Shown one piece after another: positions 8,864 to 17,443 of a DNA stretch of 64,000 bases. The notes beneath the pieces are model-generated. The model saw nothing but the letters and a program-made list of their open reading frames with translations. It searched no databases and had not been told where the DNA came from. A program made the translations under genes and the position numbers. Positions within the stretch are counted from its first letter, which is position 1; each line of letters starts with the position of its first letter. The stretch is from Methanocella_A sp049676595 (lineage in GTDB: Archaea; Halobacteriota; Methanocellia; Methanocellales; Methanocellaceae), in assembly GCF_049676595.1 (NCBI RefSeq), contig NZ_CP187259.1, positions 992,001 through 1,056,000 of the forward strand, written 5' to 3'.

Positions 8864-9736
8864 ATGATTAAACTGACAGGGGTTACGAAATTATATAAAC
8901 ATTTTGCCGCAGTCAGCGATCTGAACCTGGAGGTCCGGCAAGGCGAAATCCTCGGCATCATCGGCCATAACGGCGCTGGTAAAAGCACCACGCTAAAGAT
9001 GATGGTTGGCCTGGCTGCTCCGACGACCGGCACCGTAGAGATACTGGGCAGGGACATGTCCCGGGACAGTACCGGCATCAAGCGGCAGATCGGCTACCTC
9101 CCCGAGGAGAGTCCCCTGTACGAGAACATGACCGTAGAAGAGTACCTGCTGTTTTTCTCCGAGCTGTACGGCATGCCTAAAAAAGCCGCTAAGGCCCGGA
9201 TAGACGAGCTGCTCGGCTCGCTGAAGCTGCAGGACCAGAAAAAGCTGACCGGGGAGCTATCCAAAGGCATGAAGCGAAAGGTTGCCATCGCGAGAAGCCT
9301 GTTGCACGACCCCTCGCTCCTGATTCTGGACGAGCCCAACTCGGGCCTGGACCCGCTGACTTCTTTCTTCATCATCGACTACCTCAAGCAGCTCCGGGGA
9401 CAGGGCAAGACCATCGTGCTCAGCGCCCACAACCTCTTCCACATCGAGTATATCTGCGACCGGGTGGCCATCATGAAAAATGGCAAGCTGCTGGTCTGCG
9501 ACAACATGGAAGCCATTCGCAAGAGCCTGGGCATCCGGGAGTACCAGGTGATCTTTAAGGCTGATCAGAGCCTCAACTACGAGCAGCATGACGGCAACTA
9601 CGTGTTCAAGACGGCCGACATCGGCGAAATCGCCGGCCTCCTGCATACGATTTCCGACAACAACTGGGCGCTGGTTGACCTGTCAGTCCGCCAGTCGGCG
9701 CTGGAAGACATCTACGTCAAGCTCATGACCAACTGA
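8864..9736 (+). CDS. ABC transporter ATP-binding protein
   Basis: A 290-residue ABC-2 exporter ATPase. Walker A is GHNGAGKST (about 34-42), the Q-loop region is IGYLPEESPLYENMT, and the signature is the variant LSKGMKRK instead of LSGGQ, common in this subfamily. Walker B/D-loop is LLILDEPNSGLDP and the H-loop LSAHNLFH. A C-terminal domain of about 70 residues is typical of NatA/CcmA-like proteins. It powers the two permeases encoded divergently. A 91-residue Cys-containing protein follows ten bases later. Confidence 0.93.
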   Translation: MIKLTGVTKLYKHFAAVSDLNLEVRQGEILGIIGHNGAGKSTTLKMMVGLAAPTTGTVEILGRDMSRDSTGIKRQIGYLPEESPLYENMTVEEYLLFFSELYGMPKKAAKARIDELLGSLKLQDQKKLTGELSKGMKRKVAIARSLLHDPSLLILDEPNSGLDPLTSFFIIDYLKQLRGQGKTIVLSAHNLFHIEYICDRVAIMKNGKLLVCDNMEAIRKSLGIREYQVIFKADQSLNYEQHDGNYVFKTADIGEIAGLLHTISDNNWALVDLSVRQSALEDIYVKLMTN

Positions 9737-9745
9737 GGTGCCAGA

Positions 9746-10021
9746 GTGTTCGGATTTCTGAAGAACTTGTTCGGTGGCAGCGATAAGCCCACCATCAAGA
9801 AGTGCTTCTTCGAGAAGGAGCAGCTGTGCGACCAGGCTTGCAGGGCCTACTCAGAAAAGGGTACCTGCTCCATCGTGGACCGGGTGCGGGAAACCCGCGA
9901 CCCCAAAGAGTGTGCCGAGGCCTTGAGGGCACTGCGCAACATCCAGAAGGACCCGGATCGCATAGCAAGGGACTACCCGGACCTGTTTCCCCCGCCGAAG
10001 CTGTTCTACGAGGGCGAGTAA
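9746..10021 (+). CDS. Small four-cysteine hypothetical protein in the ABC operon
   Basis: A 91-residue soluble protein read from GTG 9746. Four cysteines lie between residues 20 and 55: KKCFFEKEQLCDQACRAYSEKGTCS, with one more in DPKECAEAL, a spacing that could bind metal. The C-terminus is Pro-rich (DLFPPPKLF). It sits nine bases behind the ATPase gene, so it is probably co-transcribed with it. The family is not recognised. Confidence 0.6.
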   Translation: MFGFLKNLFGGSDKPTIKKCFFEKEQLCDQACRAYSEKGTCSIVDRVRETRDPKECAEALRALRNIQKDPDRIARDYPDLFPPPKLFYEGE

Positions 10022-10181
10022 AAGTGATGGCTGGCCGGACAAGGCCACCGGTCTCCAGGCCGAAAGGCCGCCGGGCCGCAGAGGCTTTTAGAACAACTGG
10101 CTTAACTGCTCTGCGGCCTGACAGCGTTTGCAGGCGATGCATCCGGGGCTTTCCCGGCAGGTGATGATTGTTAGATCAGCC

Positions 10182-10238
10182 GCCGGCTAACTTGTTAGCT
10201 GCCGGCTAACTTGTTAGCTGCCGGCTAACTTGTTAGCC
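10182..10238. repeat. Three tandem 19-base units, each a palindrome
   Basis: The unit GCCGGCTAACTTGTTAGCT is present three times head to tail (10182-10200, 10201-10219, 10220-10238; last base differs). Each contains the palindrome GCTAAC-TT-GTTAGC. The third unit contains the TAA stop of the minus-strand MoaD-like gene. The array lies between convergent genes and may end transcription from either side or bind a protein. Confidence 0.8.
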
Positions 10239-10523
10239 GCCAGCTACCGGCGGGAAGATGGCGATGACATCGCCGTCTTCGAGGGCTGTATCCATACCTT
10301 TGATGAACGTTACGTTTCTGCCGTTTTTCAGGATGTTGACGTACGGCTTGAACACGCCCGGGGATATGAAGAGCTCGCCGGTGAGGCCCCGATGTTTGTC
10401 GATGAGCAGGTCCAGCAGCTGTGATACTGTGGAGTGCTCCGGCATGTAGACTGTAGTCTCTTTTTCCATGTGGTTGCGCAGCATGGCAAACACTTTAACG
10501 GTAACTCTGATACCCCTATCCAT
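10233..10523 (-). CDS. MoaD/ThiS/SAMP-family ubiquitin-like protein
   Basis: A 96-residue beta-grasp protein: VTVKVFAMLRNHMEKETTVYM at the start, the helix TVSQLLDLLIDKH, the DGDVIAIFPPVAGG ending and a free C-terminal Gly-Gly. This is the signature of MoaD sulfur carriers and of archaeal small modifier proteins activated by an E1/MoeB-like enzyme. GGTGG lies four bases before ATG 10523. The aldehyde:ferredoxin oxidoreductase gene is immediately upstream in the same direction, so a role in supplying dithiolene sulfur for tungstopterin is likely; protein modification remains possible. Confidence 0.88.
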   Translation of the reverse strand: MDRGIRVTVKVFAMLRNHMEKETTVYMPEHSTVSQLLDLLIDKHRGLTGELFISPGVFKPYVNILKNGRNVTFIKGMDTALEDGDVIAIFPPVAGG

Positions 10524-10593
10524 TCGTCCACCCTAAAAAAGAGGCCGCGCCGGACAGCTGGAGGTCCGCCCGGCAGCGTCGCTCACTTTTCCC

Positions 10594-12399
10594 TTACTCT
10601 CGTTTCGGGGCCCCGGCGGGAACCTGGTCAAGCCCGAGCTCCTGCAGCTTCTCTCTGGTCGGGCGGCCGGCGATGTCCCAGCCTCTGACCTTGTAGTACT
10701 CGCTGAGCAGCGGCTCCCGGTTCCAGACCCGGCCCTTCGGAGCACCTTCCTGCAGTGGCTCTTGTAGCAGCCGCTGTGGCAGGGTATCGTCTGCCCTGGT
10801 GAAGCCGAGCTTCATGTTCGCCAGCTTCTGGAGGTTCCAGACCCGCTCGCCGAGCAGCAGCGCCTCTTTCTCATCCATCTCGATGCCGGTGACGGCCGAG
10901 ATTGCCTCAGCGTAATCTGCGGCGCTTAGCGCGAACGAGCTGAACAGGCACATGCCGATCGAGTCGATGGTAGCGGTCAGGTCCTGGAAGATTTTCGTCC
11001 ACAGGGCCTTATCGGTGTCCACGTATGGGTCCAGCTTCTGCGGGGAGCCGAGCACTTCTGGCGCGACCATGTACCCGTACACGTGGCACCCGCCACGCAG
11101 CGAGGTCGCGTAGGCCAGGCCATGACCCTGCAGTCCTCTCGGATCGTATGCCGGCATGTCTTGCTTCTTAACGCTCATCGACAGCTCGGGGTGGCCGTAC
11201 TTCTCCGCGAACCGGTACGAGCCCTCTGCCATCTCGTCCCCTATGCCCTCCCGGTAGCCCATCTTGCGGACCAGCTCAACCATGGCTGCAGCGTCGCCAA
11301 ACCTGATCTTTTCGCCGATGTAGCCCCGCTGCGACATTTCCATGGCGCACGCGATAGTGGCCCCTGTGCCTATCGTGTCCATGCCGAGCTCGTTACAGAG
11401 GTCGTTTGCCTTCTTGACTGCGACGAGGTCGTCTATGCCGCAGTCGGGGCCCAGCGCCCAGATCGTCTCGTACTCCGGGCCTTCTGCGGGCACGCCGTCG
11501 ATCTCGGTGTACCGGCCGCACTGGACCGTACAGGCGAAGCAGCCCTTAGGCCTCTTGAGCATGGTTTTGGCCAGCGTCTCACCGGAGACCTTATCAGCGT
11601 TCTCAAAGTGTGCGCTCTGGAAGTTCCTGACCGGGAGAATGTAGTTCTCGTTGATGATGTTGACAAGGACTGCTGTGCCGTAGTTGTGGATCGCCTGCTC
11701 GATGCCGTTCTCCTTGAGCTTCGCGACCCACTTCTCCTGGACTGCCTTCATGCGCTCGGGATGTGCGGGCGCAATCCTGGCATCCCCTGAGGCCGCGACT
11801 GCCTTGAGGTTCTTGGAGCCCATGACCGCTCCCACTCCGCCTCTGCCGGCCGCCCGGAAGTTCTCGTTCATGATGCAGGCGAGCCTGCTGAGCTTCTCGC
11901 CGGCAGGGCCAATGCAGGCGACTCTTGCGTTCTTATCCTTGACGTCTTCCAGAATAGCCGCGGTCGTCTGCGTCGAGGTCCTGCCCCACATAGCCGATGC
12001 GTTCCGAATTTCCGCTTTGCCGTCGCTCAGGAACAGGTAAGCCGGAGTCTTGGCTTTGCCTGTGATAACGACAGCGTCGAACCCGGCCTTCTTCAGCTTC
12101 CACCCGAAGGACCCTCCGCTGTCGGCGCTCGTCACGGTACCAGTCAACGGCGACTTCGTGGCCACCGTATACCTGGAGCCGAGGGGCAGACCAGTGCCCG
12201 TCAACGGTCCAGTGGCGAAGACGAGGATGTTGCTTTCGCCCAGCGGGTCTCCGATGGTGTCCAGAGCATCGGCCAGGATCTTCACTCCCAGGCCTCTGCC
12301 ACCCATGAACTGGCGCTTCCACTCCTCCGGGAATGGTTTAGCCTCCATCGTGCCTTTGGTGAGGTTTACGAACAGAATTTTTCCTGCGTAGCCATCCAT
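10594..12399 (-). CDS. Tungsten-type aldehyde:ferredoxin oxidoreductase
   Basis: A 601-residue AOR-family enzyme oxidising aldehydes to acids with ferredoxin as acceptor. The N-terminus YAGKILFVNLTKGTMEAKPFPEEWKRQFMGGRGLGVKIL is the tungstopterin-binding domain. The 4Fe-4S ligands are CFACTVQC (near residue 290) and a distal Cys in SIGMC. The length is normal for the family (about 600). It is followed by the MoaD-like gene after a 70-base gap, so they probably form one transcript. The upstream region carries TAACGATTGTTA, a possible regulator site. Confidence 0.92.
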   Translation of the reverse strand: MDGYAGKILFVNLTKGTMEAKPFPEEWKRQFMGGRGLGVKILADALDTIGDPLGESNILVFATGPLTGTGLPLGSRYTVATKSPLTGTVTSADSGGSFGWKLKKAGFDAVVITGKAKTPAYLFLSDGKAEIRNASAMWGRTSTQTTAAILEDVKDKNARVACIGPAGEKLSRLACIMNENFRAAGRGGVGAVMGSKNLKAVAASGDARIAPAHPERMKAVQEKWVAKLKENGIEQAIHNYGTAVLVNIINENYILPVRNFQSAHFENADKVSGETLAKTMLKRPKGCFACTVQCGRYTEIDGVPAEGPEYETIWALGPDCGIDDLVAVKKANDLCNELGMDTIGTGATIACAMEMSQRGYIGEKIRFGDAAAMVELVRKMGYREGIGDEMAEGSYRFAEKYGHPELSMSVKKQDMPAYDPRGLQGHGLAYATSLRGGCHVYGYMVAPEVLGSPQKLDPYVDTDKALWTKIFQDLTATIDSIGMCLFSSFALSAADYAEAISAVTGIEMDEKEALLLGERVWNLQKLANMKLGFTRADDTLPQRLLQEPLQEGAPKGRVWNREPLLSEYYKVRGWDIAGRPTREKLQELGLDQVPAGAPKRE

Positions 12400-12560
12400 A
12401 GTATCACAAGGGACGTTGGCTGGATGTTTTAAATGCTTTCTAGATAACGATTGTTAATGATAATTAGTTTTGAGATTTAATAATCATTCTTTGAAAAAGA
12501 GTGGTTTCAGTCTATGCCGGCATGACATAACCGATGGCGATTCGGCATGAAAATACACAA
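12400..12560 (-). promoter_or_regulatory. Upstream region of the aldehyde oxidoreductase gene
   Basis: AT-rich, with TAACGATTGTTA at 12446-12457 (five of six positions self-complementary) and GATTTAATAATCATT near 12472. These fit a promoter and possible operator. No gene seen. Family A begins at 12561. Confidence 0.35.
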
Positions 12561-12726
12561 CGATCGCTGCGCTGTGCCAGGATCACAGATTCTGGCAGAT
12601 GCCACAGATTACACAGATACTAATCGATGAGAAATAGATCTACCGTCTACCGCTTTTATTTTCATGCCATCTGTGAAATCGGTGCAATCTGTTTCAATCT
12701 GTGATCCTGGCACAGCGCAGCGATCG
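12561..12726. repeat. Family A palindromic repeat, copy A2
   Basis: The arms 12561-12591 and 12696-12726 form a perfect 31-base inverted repeat starting CGATCGCTGCGCTGTGCCAG. Relative to A1, the outer hexamer is CGATCG rather than CGAACG and the junction is CAGGATC rather than CAGATC, and both changes are matched on the opposite arm. The loop has degenerate ACAGATT/AATCTGT units. Confidence 0.88.
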
Positions 12727-12760
12727 TTTTGTTGTCTCACCCTTCTTGAGCAACTTTCGG

Positions 12761-13396
12761 CTATGGCGGCAGCCCGTCGTTGATCAGCTGTTCGCAGTAC
12801 CTGCTGAGCTCGGACTGCTCGCATTTCAGCTGCCTGCGGATTCTCACTGCCAGCGAGCGGTAGTCGAAGTCCGGGAACATTTTGGTCACGCCCCTGAACG
12901 GCGGGGGGTCGTGGTACGCCTCTCCTTCTCTCTTGTACCGGGGGATGAGGTGGACGTGGAGGTGCTCGTTCTGGTTCATGTAGATGGCGTAGTTCATGCG
13001 GTCGGGGTTGCAGACCGCCTTGATGGCATCCACCGTCGCAGACACGTCTTCCATGAACGCCATGTAGAGCATCTGTTTGTGCTTCATCAGGTCGTTCAGG
13101 TCGGTCACATGGTCTCGCAAGATAACTACCGAGCGGCCGGGATAGGTCTGGTCGTAGCTGAGGGCGGCTACGCTGACCGGCAGACGCCTGATAAAAGTGG
13201 GCTCCGGGTGCTCGTACTCCTCGTTGACCAGCACTATCAGCCTGTTTTTCCGGCAGAAGCTGCAATGAGAGTCGTAGTTGACCTGAAATGGCCTCGCCAT
13301 GGCATGGCTACGCCTGAGCACGCCTGCGGCGATCATGTCCGCCACATCGCGGGTGAAGCACTCGCCTGCCAGGCCATCCCTGTTGCTGTGTTCCAT
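12761..13396 (-). CDS. HIT-family protein with zinc-ribbon-like N-terminus
   Basis: A 211-residue protein. The catalytic/nucleotide-binding histidine triad is HLHVHLIPRY (about residue 145), preceded by YAIYMNQNE, as in HIT hydrolases and nucleotidyltransferases. CSFCRKN near residue 45 gives the CxxC half of the zinc site often seen in HIT proteins. The start is ATG 13396 because GGAGGTCACG precedes it directly; an upstream frame extends to 13423. Substrate is not predictable. Single gene. Confidence 0.8.
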   Translation of the reverse strand: MEHSNRDGLAGECFTRDVADMIAAGVLRRSHAMARPFQVNYDSHCSFCRKNRLIVLVNEEYEHPEPTFIRRLPVSVAALSYDQTYPGRSVVILRDHVTDLNDLMKHKQMLYMAFMEDVSATVDAIKAVCNPDRMNYAIYMNQNEHLHVHLIPRYKREGEAYHDPPPFRGVTKMFPDFDYRSLAVRIRRQLKCEQSELSRYCEQLINDGLPP

Positions 13397-13526
13397 CGTG
13401 ACCTCCGGAGCAGTCCGGGGCATCAGCGTAGCCCGGGCATACTGTAAAAAATATTGTTGCGATAGGCTAAATTCTTACCTATCCTGATCTGCGTGCCGGA
13501 GAACGCGAGTAGCGTGGCAATAGCTG

Positions 13527-14417
13527 CTATCGCCTGAGCTCAGCGTAGCTCCGGCGGTTGAAGCTGCAGGCTTTCATGCAGATCGTGCAGCTGATGCACC
13601 TGTCCTTCTCGATATGGGTCACGGTCCCTCCGGCTTTTTCCACCGGCGTCTCGAGAATGGCCTTCGCCGGGCAGGATCTGATGCATTTGCCGCAGCTTTT
13701 GCAGAAGCCCGCTATCCAGGCGTGCTTATCGCTGTCGGTGAACGGGAGGTTGTCGATGCCCGTGAAGATCGCTGCCAGCCTCGTGCGTGGCCCGAATTCC
13801 GGGGTGATGATGAGGCCGTGCCGGCCCTTGTAGCCCAGTCCTGCCTTCTGTGCCAGCCGGGGGTGGAGGACAGCGCTGTTGGCCGGGTGGCCGGCGTGTG
13901 CCGGGAAGCCCTGCTGCCGCAGGTAATCGACCAGCTGGCTGGTGATTTTGCCGAGCTGATCATATGTATCGATGCCCATCCGCTGCGTCGCCGGAGAGGG
14001 GGCGGCATCCACGGCAGCCTTATCCATCTCCATGGTGAGGATGATAGCGTTCGGGTAAAGGACCGCCCGGTCCTTGAAGATCGCTTCGGGCGGCACCTCA
14101 GTATAGCCGATGGCGGCGATGCCGAGGGAACGGGCATACTTTTCGAAGGCCTGAAGTGCGACAGTATCGATGTTGGTCTTCGAACCCTCCAGGCTGCCTC
14201 TTGCGTTCATCAGGCTCCGATCGATGCTCTTAGCGATGGACAGCTGCATGGGGAGCTCGTGTAGCGTGACCTTGAGCTTGTCAGCCTGGCCTTTTTCCGG
14301 CGATAGCGGAGAGGCTCTGATTGACCCTTCGACTTCGCCCAGGGACTTCTCCAGGCGGTTGAACTTCTCGAGCCTGTACCGCTTGTAAGGCTCGATGATG
14401 CTGCCGAAGACGCTCAT
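13527..14417 (-). CDS. Double 4Fe-4S protein, QueG/reductive dehalogenase-like
   Basis: A 296-residue protein. The middle part (about 90-220) resembles the epoxyqueuosine reductase/reductive-dehalogenase fold (ALQAFEKYARSLGIAAIGYTEVP, GLGYKGRHGLIITPEFGPRTRLAAIFT). Two 4Fe-4S motifs follow: CKSCGKCIRSCP and CISCTICMKACS. The N-terminal 85 residues are charged and unassigned. The ATG overlaps the stop of the preceding flavoprotein gene (ATGA), so it is the last gene of operon 1 (TetR, iron-sulfur flavoprotein, this). An electron-transfer or reductase role is inferred; true tRNA queuosine function is doubtful. Confidence 0.72.
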   Translation of the reverse strand: MSVFGSIIEPYKRYRLEKFNRLEKSLGEVEGSIRASPLSPEKGQADKLKVTLHELPMQLSIAKSIDRSLMNARGSLEGSKTNIDTVALQAFEKYARSLGIAAIGYTEVPPEAIFKDRAVLYPNAIILTMEMDKAAVDAAPSPATQRMGIDTYDQLGKITSQLVDYLRQQGFPAHAGHPANSAVLHPRLAQKAGLGYKGRHGLIITPEFGPRTRLAAIFTGIDNLPFTDSDKHAWIAGFCKSCGKCIRSCPAKAILETPVEKAGGTVTHIEKDRCISCTICMKACSFNRRSYAELRR

Positions 14418-15283
14418 TGAGATGCCCCCGGGGCAGCGTTTTTACCCTGTACATCCTGTCCGGCAGGCCTAAAGTTGCCCGCCTCCGAGAACAGGGTTCT
14501 CTTGAGATATACCATGATGAGGGCGACCATAATTCTGGCCGCCATCTTAGTAATGGGGCCGATCTTCGCCTCCGTGTAGTAGTACTTGCTCTGATCCATC
14601 CAGCCTTTCTCTTTCCAGTACTGGTGGTCTGCCGGGTAGACGGTCTCATACATCGCGGCAAACTGGTTGCCCATGGTCTGGATGGACCTGAAGCCTACGA
14701 CGTCCATAAGGGAAGGCTTCGCAGGGCCCTTGTTCTTGATGGCTTTGTAGAACTGCAGAGCAGCGGCATCGATCTCCCGGTTGTTCTTCTCCGCGTACCT
14801 TTGCGGGAGCTTGAACGGCGGGGTCATCAATGCGAGCTTGCCTCCGGTCCTGAACCCAAAGTGGGACAGCGGCCCGTACATGGCTGCCATGCATTCTTTC
14901 ATGCCTCCGGGGCCTGCGCTAGTGACGACGTACAGGGCATGCTGCTCGAAGAACCTCGCCCGGTGGCCTGCGTAGGCGATCCGGTCGATGAGTGTCTTCA
15001 TCAGGCCGCTGACGTTGCTGGCGTAGTTGGGGGAAGCGAAGATTACGCCTGCGGCGGAGAGCATCTTCGCTTCGATCTCTGCCCTGCTGTCCTTCAGCGG
15101 GCACTTCTGCTCGCCTTTGAGGATGCATACCGTACAACCCCTGCATGCCTCCAGGTTCTGATCTTTCAGGAACAGGTACTCGAAGTCCACGTCCCCGTGC
15201 TTCTTCATGTTCTCCTCGATGCGCTGAACGGCACGGTATGTGTTGCCTTTTCTGGCGCTTCCCATAATTGCCAATATCTTCAT
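14414..15283 (-). CDS. Iron-sulfur flavoprotein (Isf-type NAD(P)H/FMN reductase family)
   Basis: A 289-residue protein. The flavodoxin-like FMN loop MKILAIMGSARKGNTYR opens it, and the compact cluster motif CRGCTVCILKGEQKC (Cx2Cx2Cx7C) is near residue 47, as in methanogen Isf proteins that pass electrons between ferredoxin, FMN and acceptors such as oxygen or peroxide. FASPNYASNVSGLMKTLIDR is the second flavin-binding region. GGAGGAAGCATAAC precedes ATG 15283; the TetR stop lies within this leader, so the two are translationally coupled. A C-terminal extension (160-289) has one weakly hydrophobic segment. Confidence 0.85.
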   Translation of the reverse strand: MKILAIMGSARKGNTYRAVQRIEENMKKHGDVDFEYLFLKDQNLEACRGCTVCILKGEQKCPLKDSRAEIEAKMLSAAGVIFASPNYASNVSGLMKTLIDRIAYAGHRARFFEQHALYVVTSAGPGGMKECMAAMYGPLSHFGFRTGGKLALMTPPFKLPQRYAEKNNREIDAAALQFYKAIKNKGPAKPSLMDVVGFRSIQTMGNQFAAMYETVYPADHQYWKEKGWMDQSKYYYTEAKIGPITKMAARIMVALIMVYLKRTLFSEAGNFRPAGQDVQGKNAAPGASQ

Positions 15284-15284
15284 G

Positions 15285-15957
15285 TTATGCTTCCTCCGGC
15301 TTGAGCATCTCGACAAACAACCTCATGTGAGCCCTCGACTTGCGCTCGATGAGCTCCGGGTCGAGGCCTTCCTCATACCGCAGCAGGAAGGTCTCCATGT
15401 GCATGTAGATGGTGAAGGCGAAGTACGACGTGGCCAGGGCTCTCGGGTCCACCGCTTTGATCTTCTTCTTGTCCATGAGCCTCCTGAACATGAGCTCGGT
15501 TTCGTCAACCGGACGCTCGAACATCTGGCCATAAAAGAAGTCCCGAATCCTCTTGTTGCGGTACAGCTCGATGGTGATGATGCGGGTGATCTTGACCATG
15601 TAGGGGTCGTTCATCATCTGTCTTATAGAAAGCAGCCCTCGCTTCCAGCACCTGTTCGAACGTCAGGGCGTCGAGCATGGCGTCCATGTCCACGCCAGAG
15701 GCCTGCTGCGGGTAGAGCCTGGCCTTGAGGTACTCGAAAACCGAATCCAGAATTGCGTCTTTACTGGCATAATGCTTGTACACAGAGCTCTCTTTGATAC
15801 CTACCGCACCTGCGATGTCTCTGATTGAAACTCCTTCGTAGCCCCGCTCTGCGAACAGATCGACTGCTGCGTCGAAGATCTTTTCTTTGGTGCTCTTTTC
15901 GCCCGGCACCTTCGCCGGCCTGCCCGACTTTCTACCTGCTGTCATGTTCATCACCAA
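15285..15957 (-). CDS. TetR-family regulator of operon 1, frameshifted near 15650
   Basis: N-terminal TetR DNA-binding domain: KIFDAAVDLFAERGYEGVSIRDIAGAVGIKESSVYKHYASKDAIL, nearly the same as in three other regulators of the window. The first frame degenerates after FEQVLEARAAF. The adjacent frame supplies LLSIRQMMNDPYMVKITRIITIELYRN and the ligand-binding domain to the stop at 15285. One surplus base around 15650 explains it. Its own promoter carries two inverted copies of a GATAAC...TAGC site. The start is uncertain (GTG 15957, ATG 15951 or ATG 15945). Confidence 0.8.
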
Positions 15958-15959
15958 AA

Positions 15960-16026
15960 GCTATCATGTGTTATCTTTACAGTGCATACTATACGCTATA
16001 GGTATATAAAGATAACGACTGTTAGC
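15960..16026 (-). promoter_or_regulatory. Operon 1 promoter with paired operators
   Basis: The minus-strand TATA box is TTTATATAC (16010-16002). It is bracketed by two 16-base sites in opposite orientation: 15960-15975 (minus strand GATAACACATGATAGC) and 16011-16026 (plus strand GATAACGACTGTTAGC), identical at 12 of 16 positions. The downstream site falls where initiation is expected. This suggests autoregulation by the adjacent TetR. Confidence 0.6.
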
Positions 16027-16045
16027 TTTTATGGCAGCTACGGGC

Positions 16046-16705
16046 TCACGAGCTCTCTGGCTTCAGCAAGTCCTCGAACAGCTCGATCTGGGCTTCCAGG
16101 TCCCTTTTTATCGCATCCATATCTATGGGCCTACCGTAGTCGAAGACGAAGCTCTGGAAGACCCAGGCGAACCGGTACGCGTTGAAGAGCCCGGCGAGCG
16201 CTCTGACGTTACAGGGCTTGATTTTGCCTGCCTCCACCTGCTCCCTGAAGATTGCCTCTGTGGTCGAGTCTCCCCTTTCGATGTACTCTTTCCGGAAGTA
16301 GTCCCTGATCCGGTCGTTGTGGTACATCTCGGTGAACATGATGTGCGCGATCTTGACCATGATCGGGTTGGCCTCGATAAACCAGGGCAGGCCTGCCAGC
16401 ATATCCCTGAAAATACTGCTTTCCGGACGCTTCTCTGCGTTCGGCGCCGGCGGCAGAGGGGCGTATATCTGAGTTTCCATGTAGTCGAAGATCGCGTCCA
16501 GAATCGCCTCTTTAGAGGTATAGTGCCTGTAGACCGCACTCTCCGCTATGCCCACCGCCTTAGCAATATCCCTGATCGAGGTCCTGTCGTAGCCCTTTTT
16601 GGCGAACAGGTCTACCGCAGCATCGAAGATCTTCTCCTTCGTGTGCTTTTCTCCCGGCACTCTGGCCGGCCTGCCGGTCTTTCCGGCCTGCTTTTGCGCG
16701 CCCAT
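16046..16705 (-). CDS. TetR-family regulator of operon 2
   Basis: A 219-residue TetR. The DNA-binding domain is KIFDAAVDLFAKKGYDRTSIRDIAKAVGIAESAVYRHYTSKEAIL and the ligand-binding part includes IMVKIAHIMFTEMYHNDRIRDYF. The preferred start is ATG 16705 (MGAQKQ) because AAGGAGAGG is three bases upstream; GTG 16720 would overlap the preceding stop codon as GTGA. It is the last gene of operon 2, after a flavodoxin, an iron-sulfur flavoprotein and a CDP-alcohol phosphatidyltransferase. Its ligand is unknown. Confidence 0.9.
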   Translation of the reverse strand: MGAQKQAGKTGRPARVPGEKHTKEKIFDAAVDLFAKKGYDRTSIRDIAKAVGIAESAVYRHYTSKEAILDAIFDYMETQIYAPLPPAPNAEKRPESSIFRDMLAGLPWFIEANPIMVKIAHIMFTEMYHNDRIRDYFRKEYIERGDSTTEAIFREQVEAGKIKPCNVRALAGLFNAYRFAWVFQSFVFDYGRPIDMDAIKRDLEAQIELFEDLLKPESS

Positions 16706-16716
16706 GCTCCTCTCCT

Positions 16717-17319
16717 TCACCTTACCACCGGTCCTGCGCTTCTTCCACGATCTTGATCTCTGCTGCTACGTAAACCTGCCGCCAACGCCTGGCCGGAAGA
16801 GATCAGGCATAGCAGGCCGGCAGTGGCGAAGAGCGCCAGATCGTACGGAGCCGGCGCCAGCATGCCGGCGATCAGGAGCGCCAGCCTCTCTGGCCTGCCA
16901 AACATGGCCGCATCGGAGTTCAGGCCTCTCCTGTGATTGAAAATTCTGGAAGCCAGCAGGATATACGAGCCAGTTATGACTATAATGGCTGCAGCCGAAG
17001 CGCCTCCAACGATCGCTCCCACCACGAAGGCCAGCTCTGAAAGTCGATCACATGTGCTGTCGAAATACCGGCCGAACTCTGTGCACTCGCCCCACGATCT
17101 CGCGAGGGAGCCATCTACCGCGTCCAGGCTGGCGCCGAAGATGAACACGGCGATGCCGGAGTAGAGGTGGCCAGACGCTGCGAGCAGCCCCCCGATCACT
17201 GATGTCAGTAGCCCGGCAGAAGTAACCATGTTCGGCGTCACTCCCGCCCTGTGGAGGATGCGGCTGATCGGTATCAGGGCCCTATCCTTAAGAGGCTTAA
17301 ACGTATATAGCAGGCTCAT
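16717..17319 (-). CDS. CDP-alcohol phosphatidyltransferase-family protein
   Basis: A 200-residue membrane enzyme with the full family signature DAVDGSLARSWGECTEFGRYFDSTCD (DG-x2-AR-x8-G-x3-D-x3-D) after the second helix. This motif binds the CDP group and metal. About six hydrophobic segments follow the family pattern. It transfers a phospho-alcohol headgroup onto or from CDP-linked lipid; the acceptor (for example inositol phosphate, glycerol or serine) cannot be read here. AGGAG precedes ATG 17319. Its presence in a TetR/flavoprotein operon suggests a link to membrane lipid. Confidence 0.87.
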   Translation of the reverse strand: MSLLYTFKPLKDRALIPISRILHRAGVTPNMVTSAGLLTSVIGGLLAASGHLYSGIAVFIFGASLDAVDGSLARSWGECTEFGRYFDSTCDRLSELAFVVGAIVGGASAAAIIVITGSYILLASRIFNHRRGLNSDAAMFGRPERLALLIAGMLAPAPYDLALFATAGLLCLISSGQALAAGLRSSRDQDRGRSAGPVVR

Positions 17320-17443
17320 ATGTAGCTCCTGGCTGATTGTACCATCTTACCTAGCGGCCAGGCTGAAGAATCTTGATAACAGCTTTGCCATCGTCTTCTT
17401 TACCAGGCTGACCTGTGGGTCATAGTAATACCACGTATCCTTC

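Noticed and set aside
12609..13265. A 218-codon open frame overlapping the HIT gene in another frame
   Set aside because: It lacks any motif and extends into the A2 repeat; the HIT frame has the triad, the CxxC and a ribosome-binding site.
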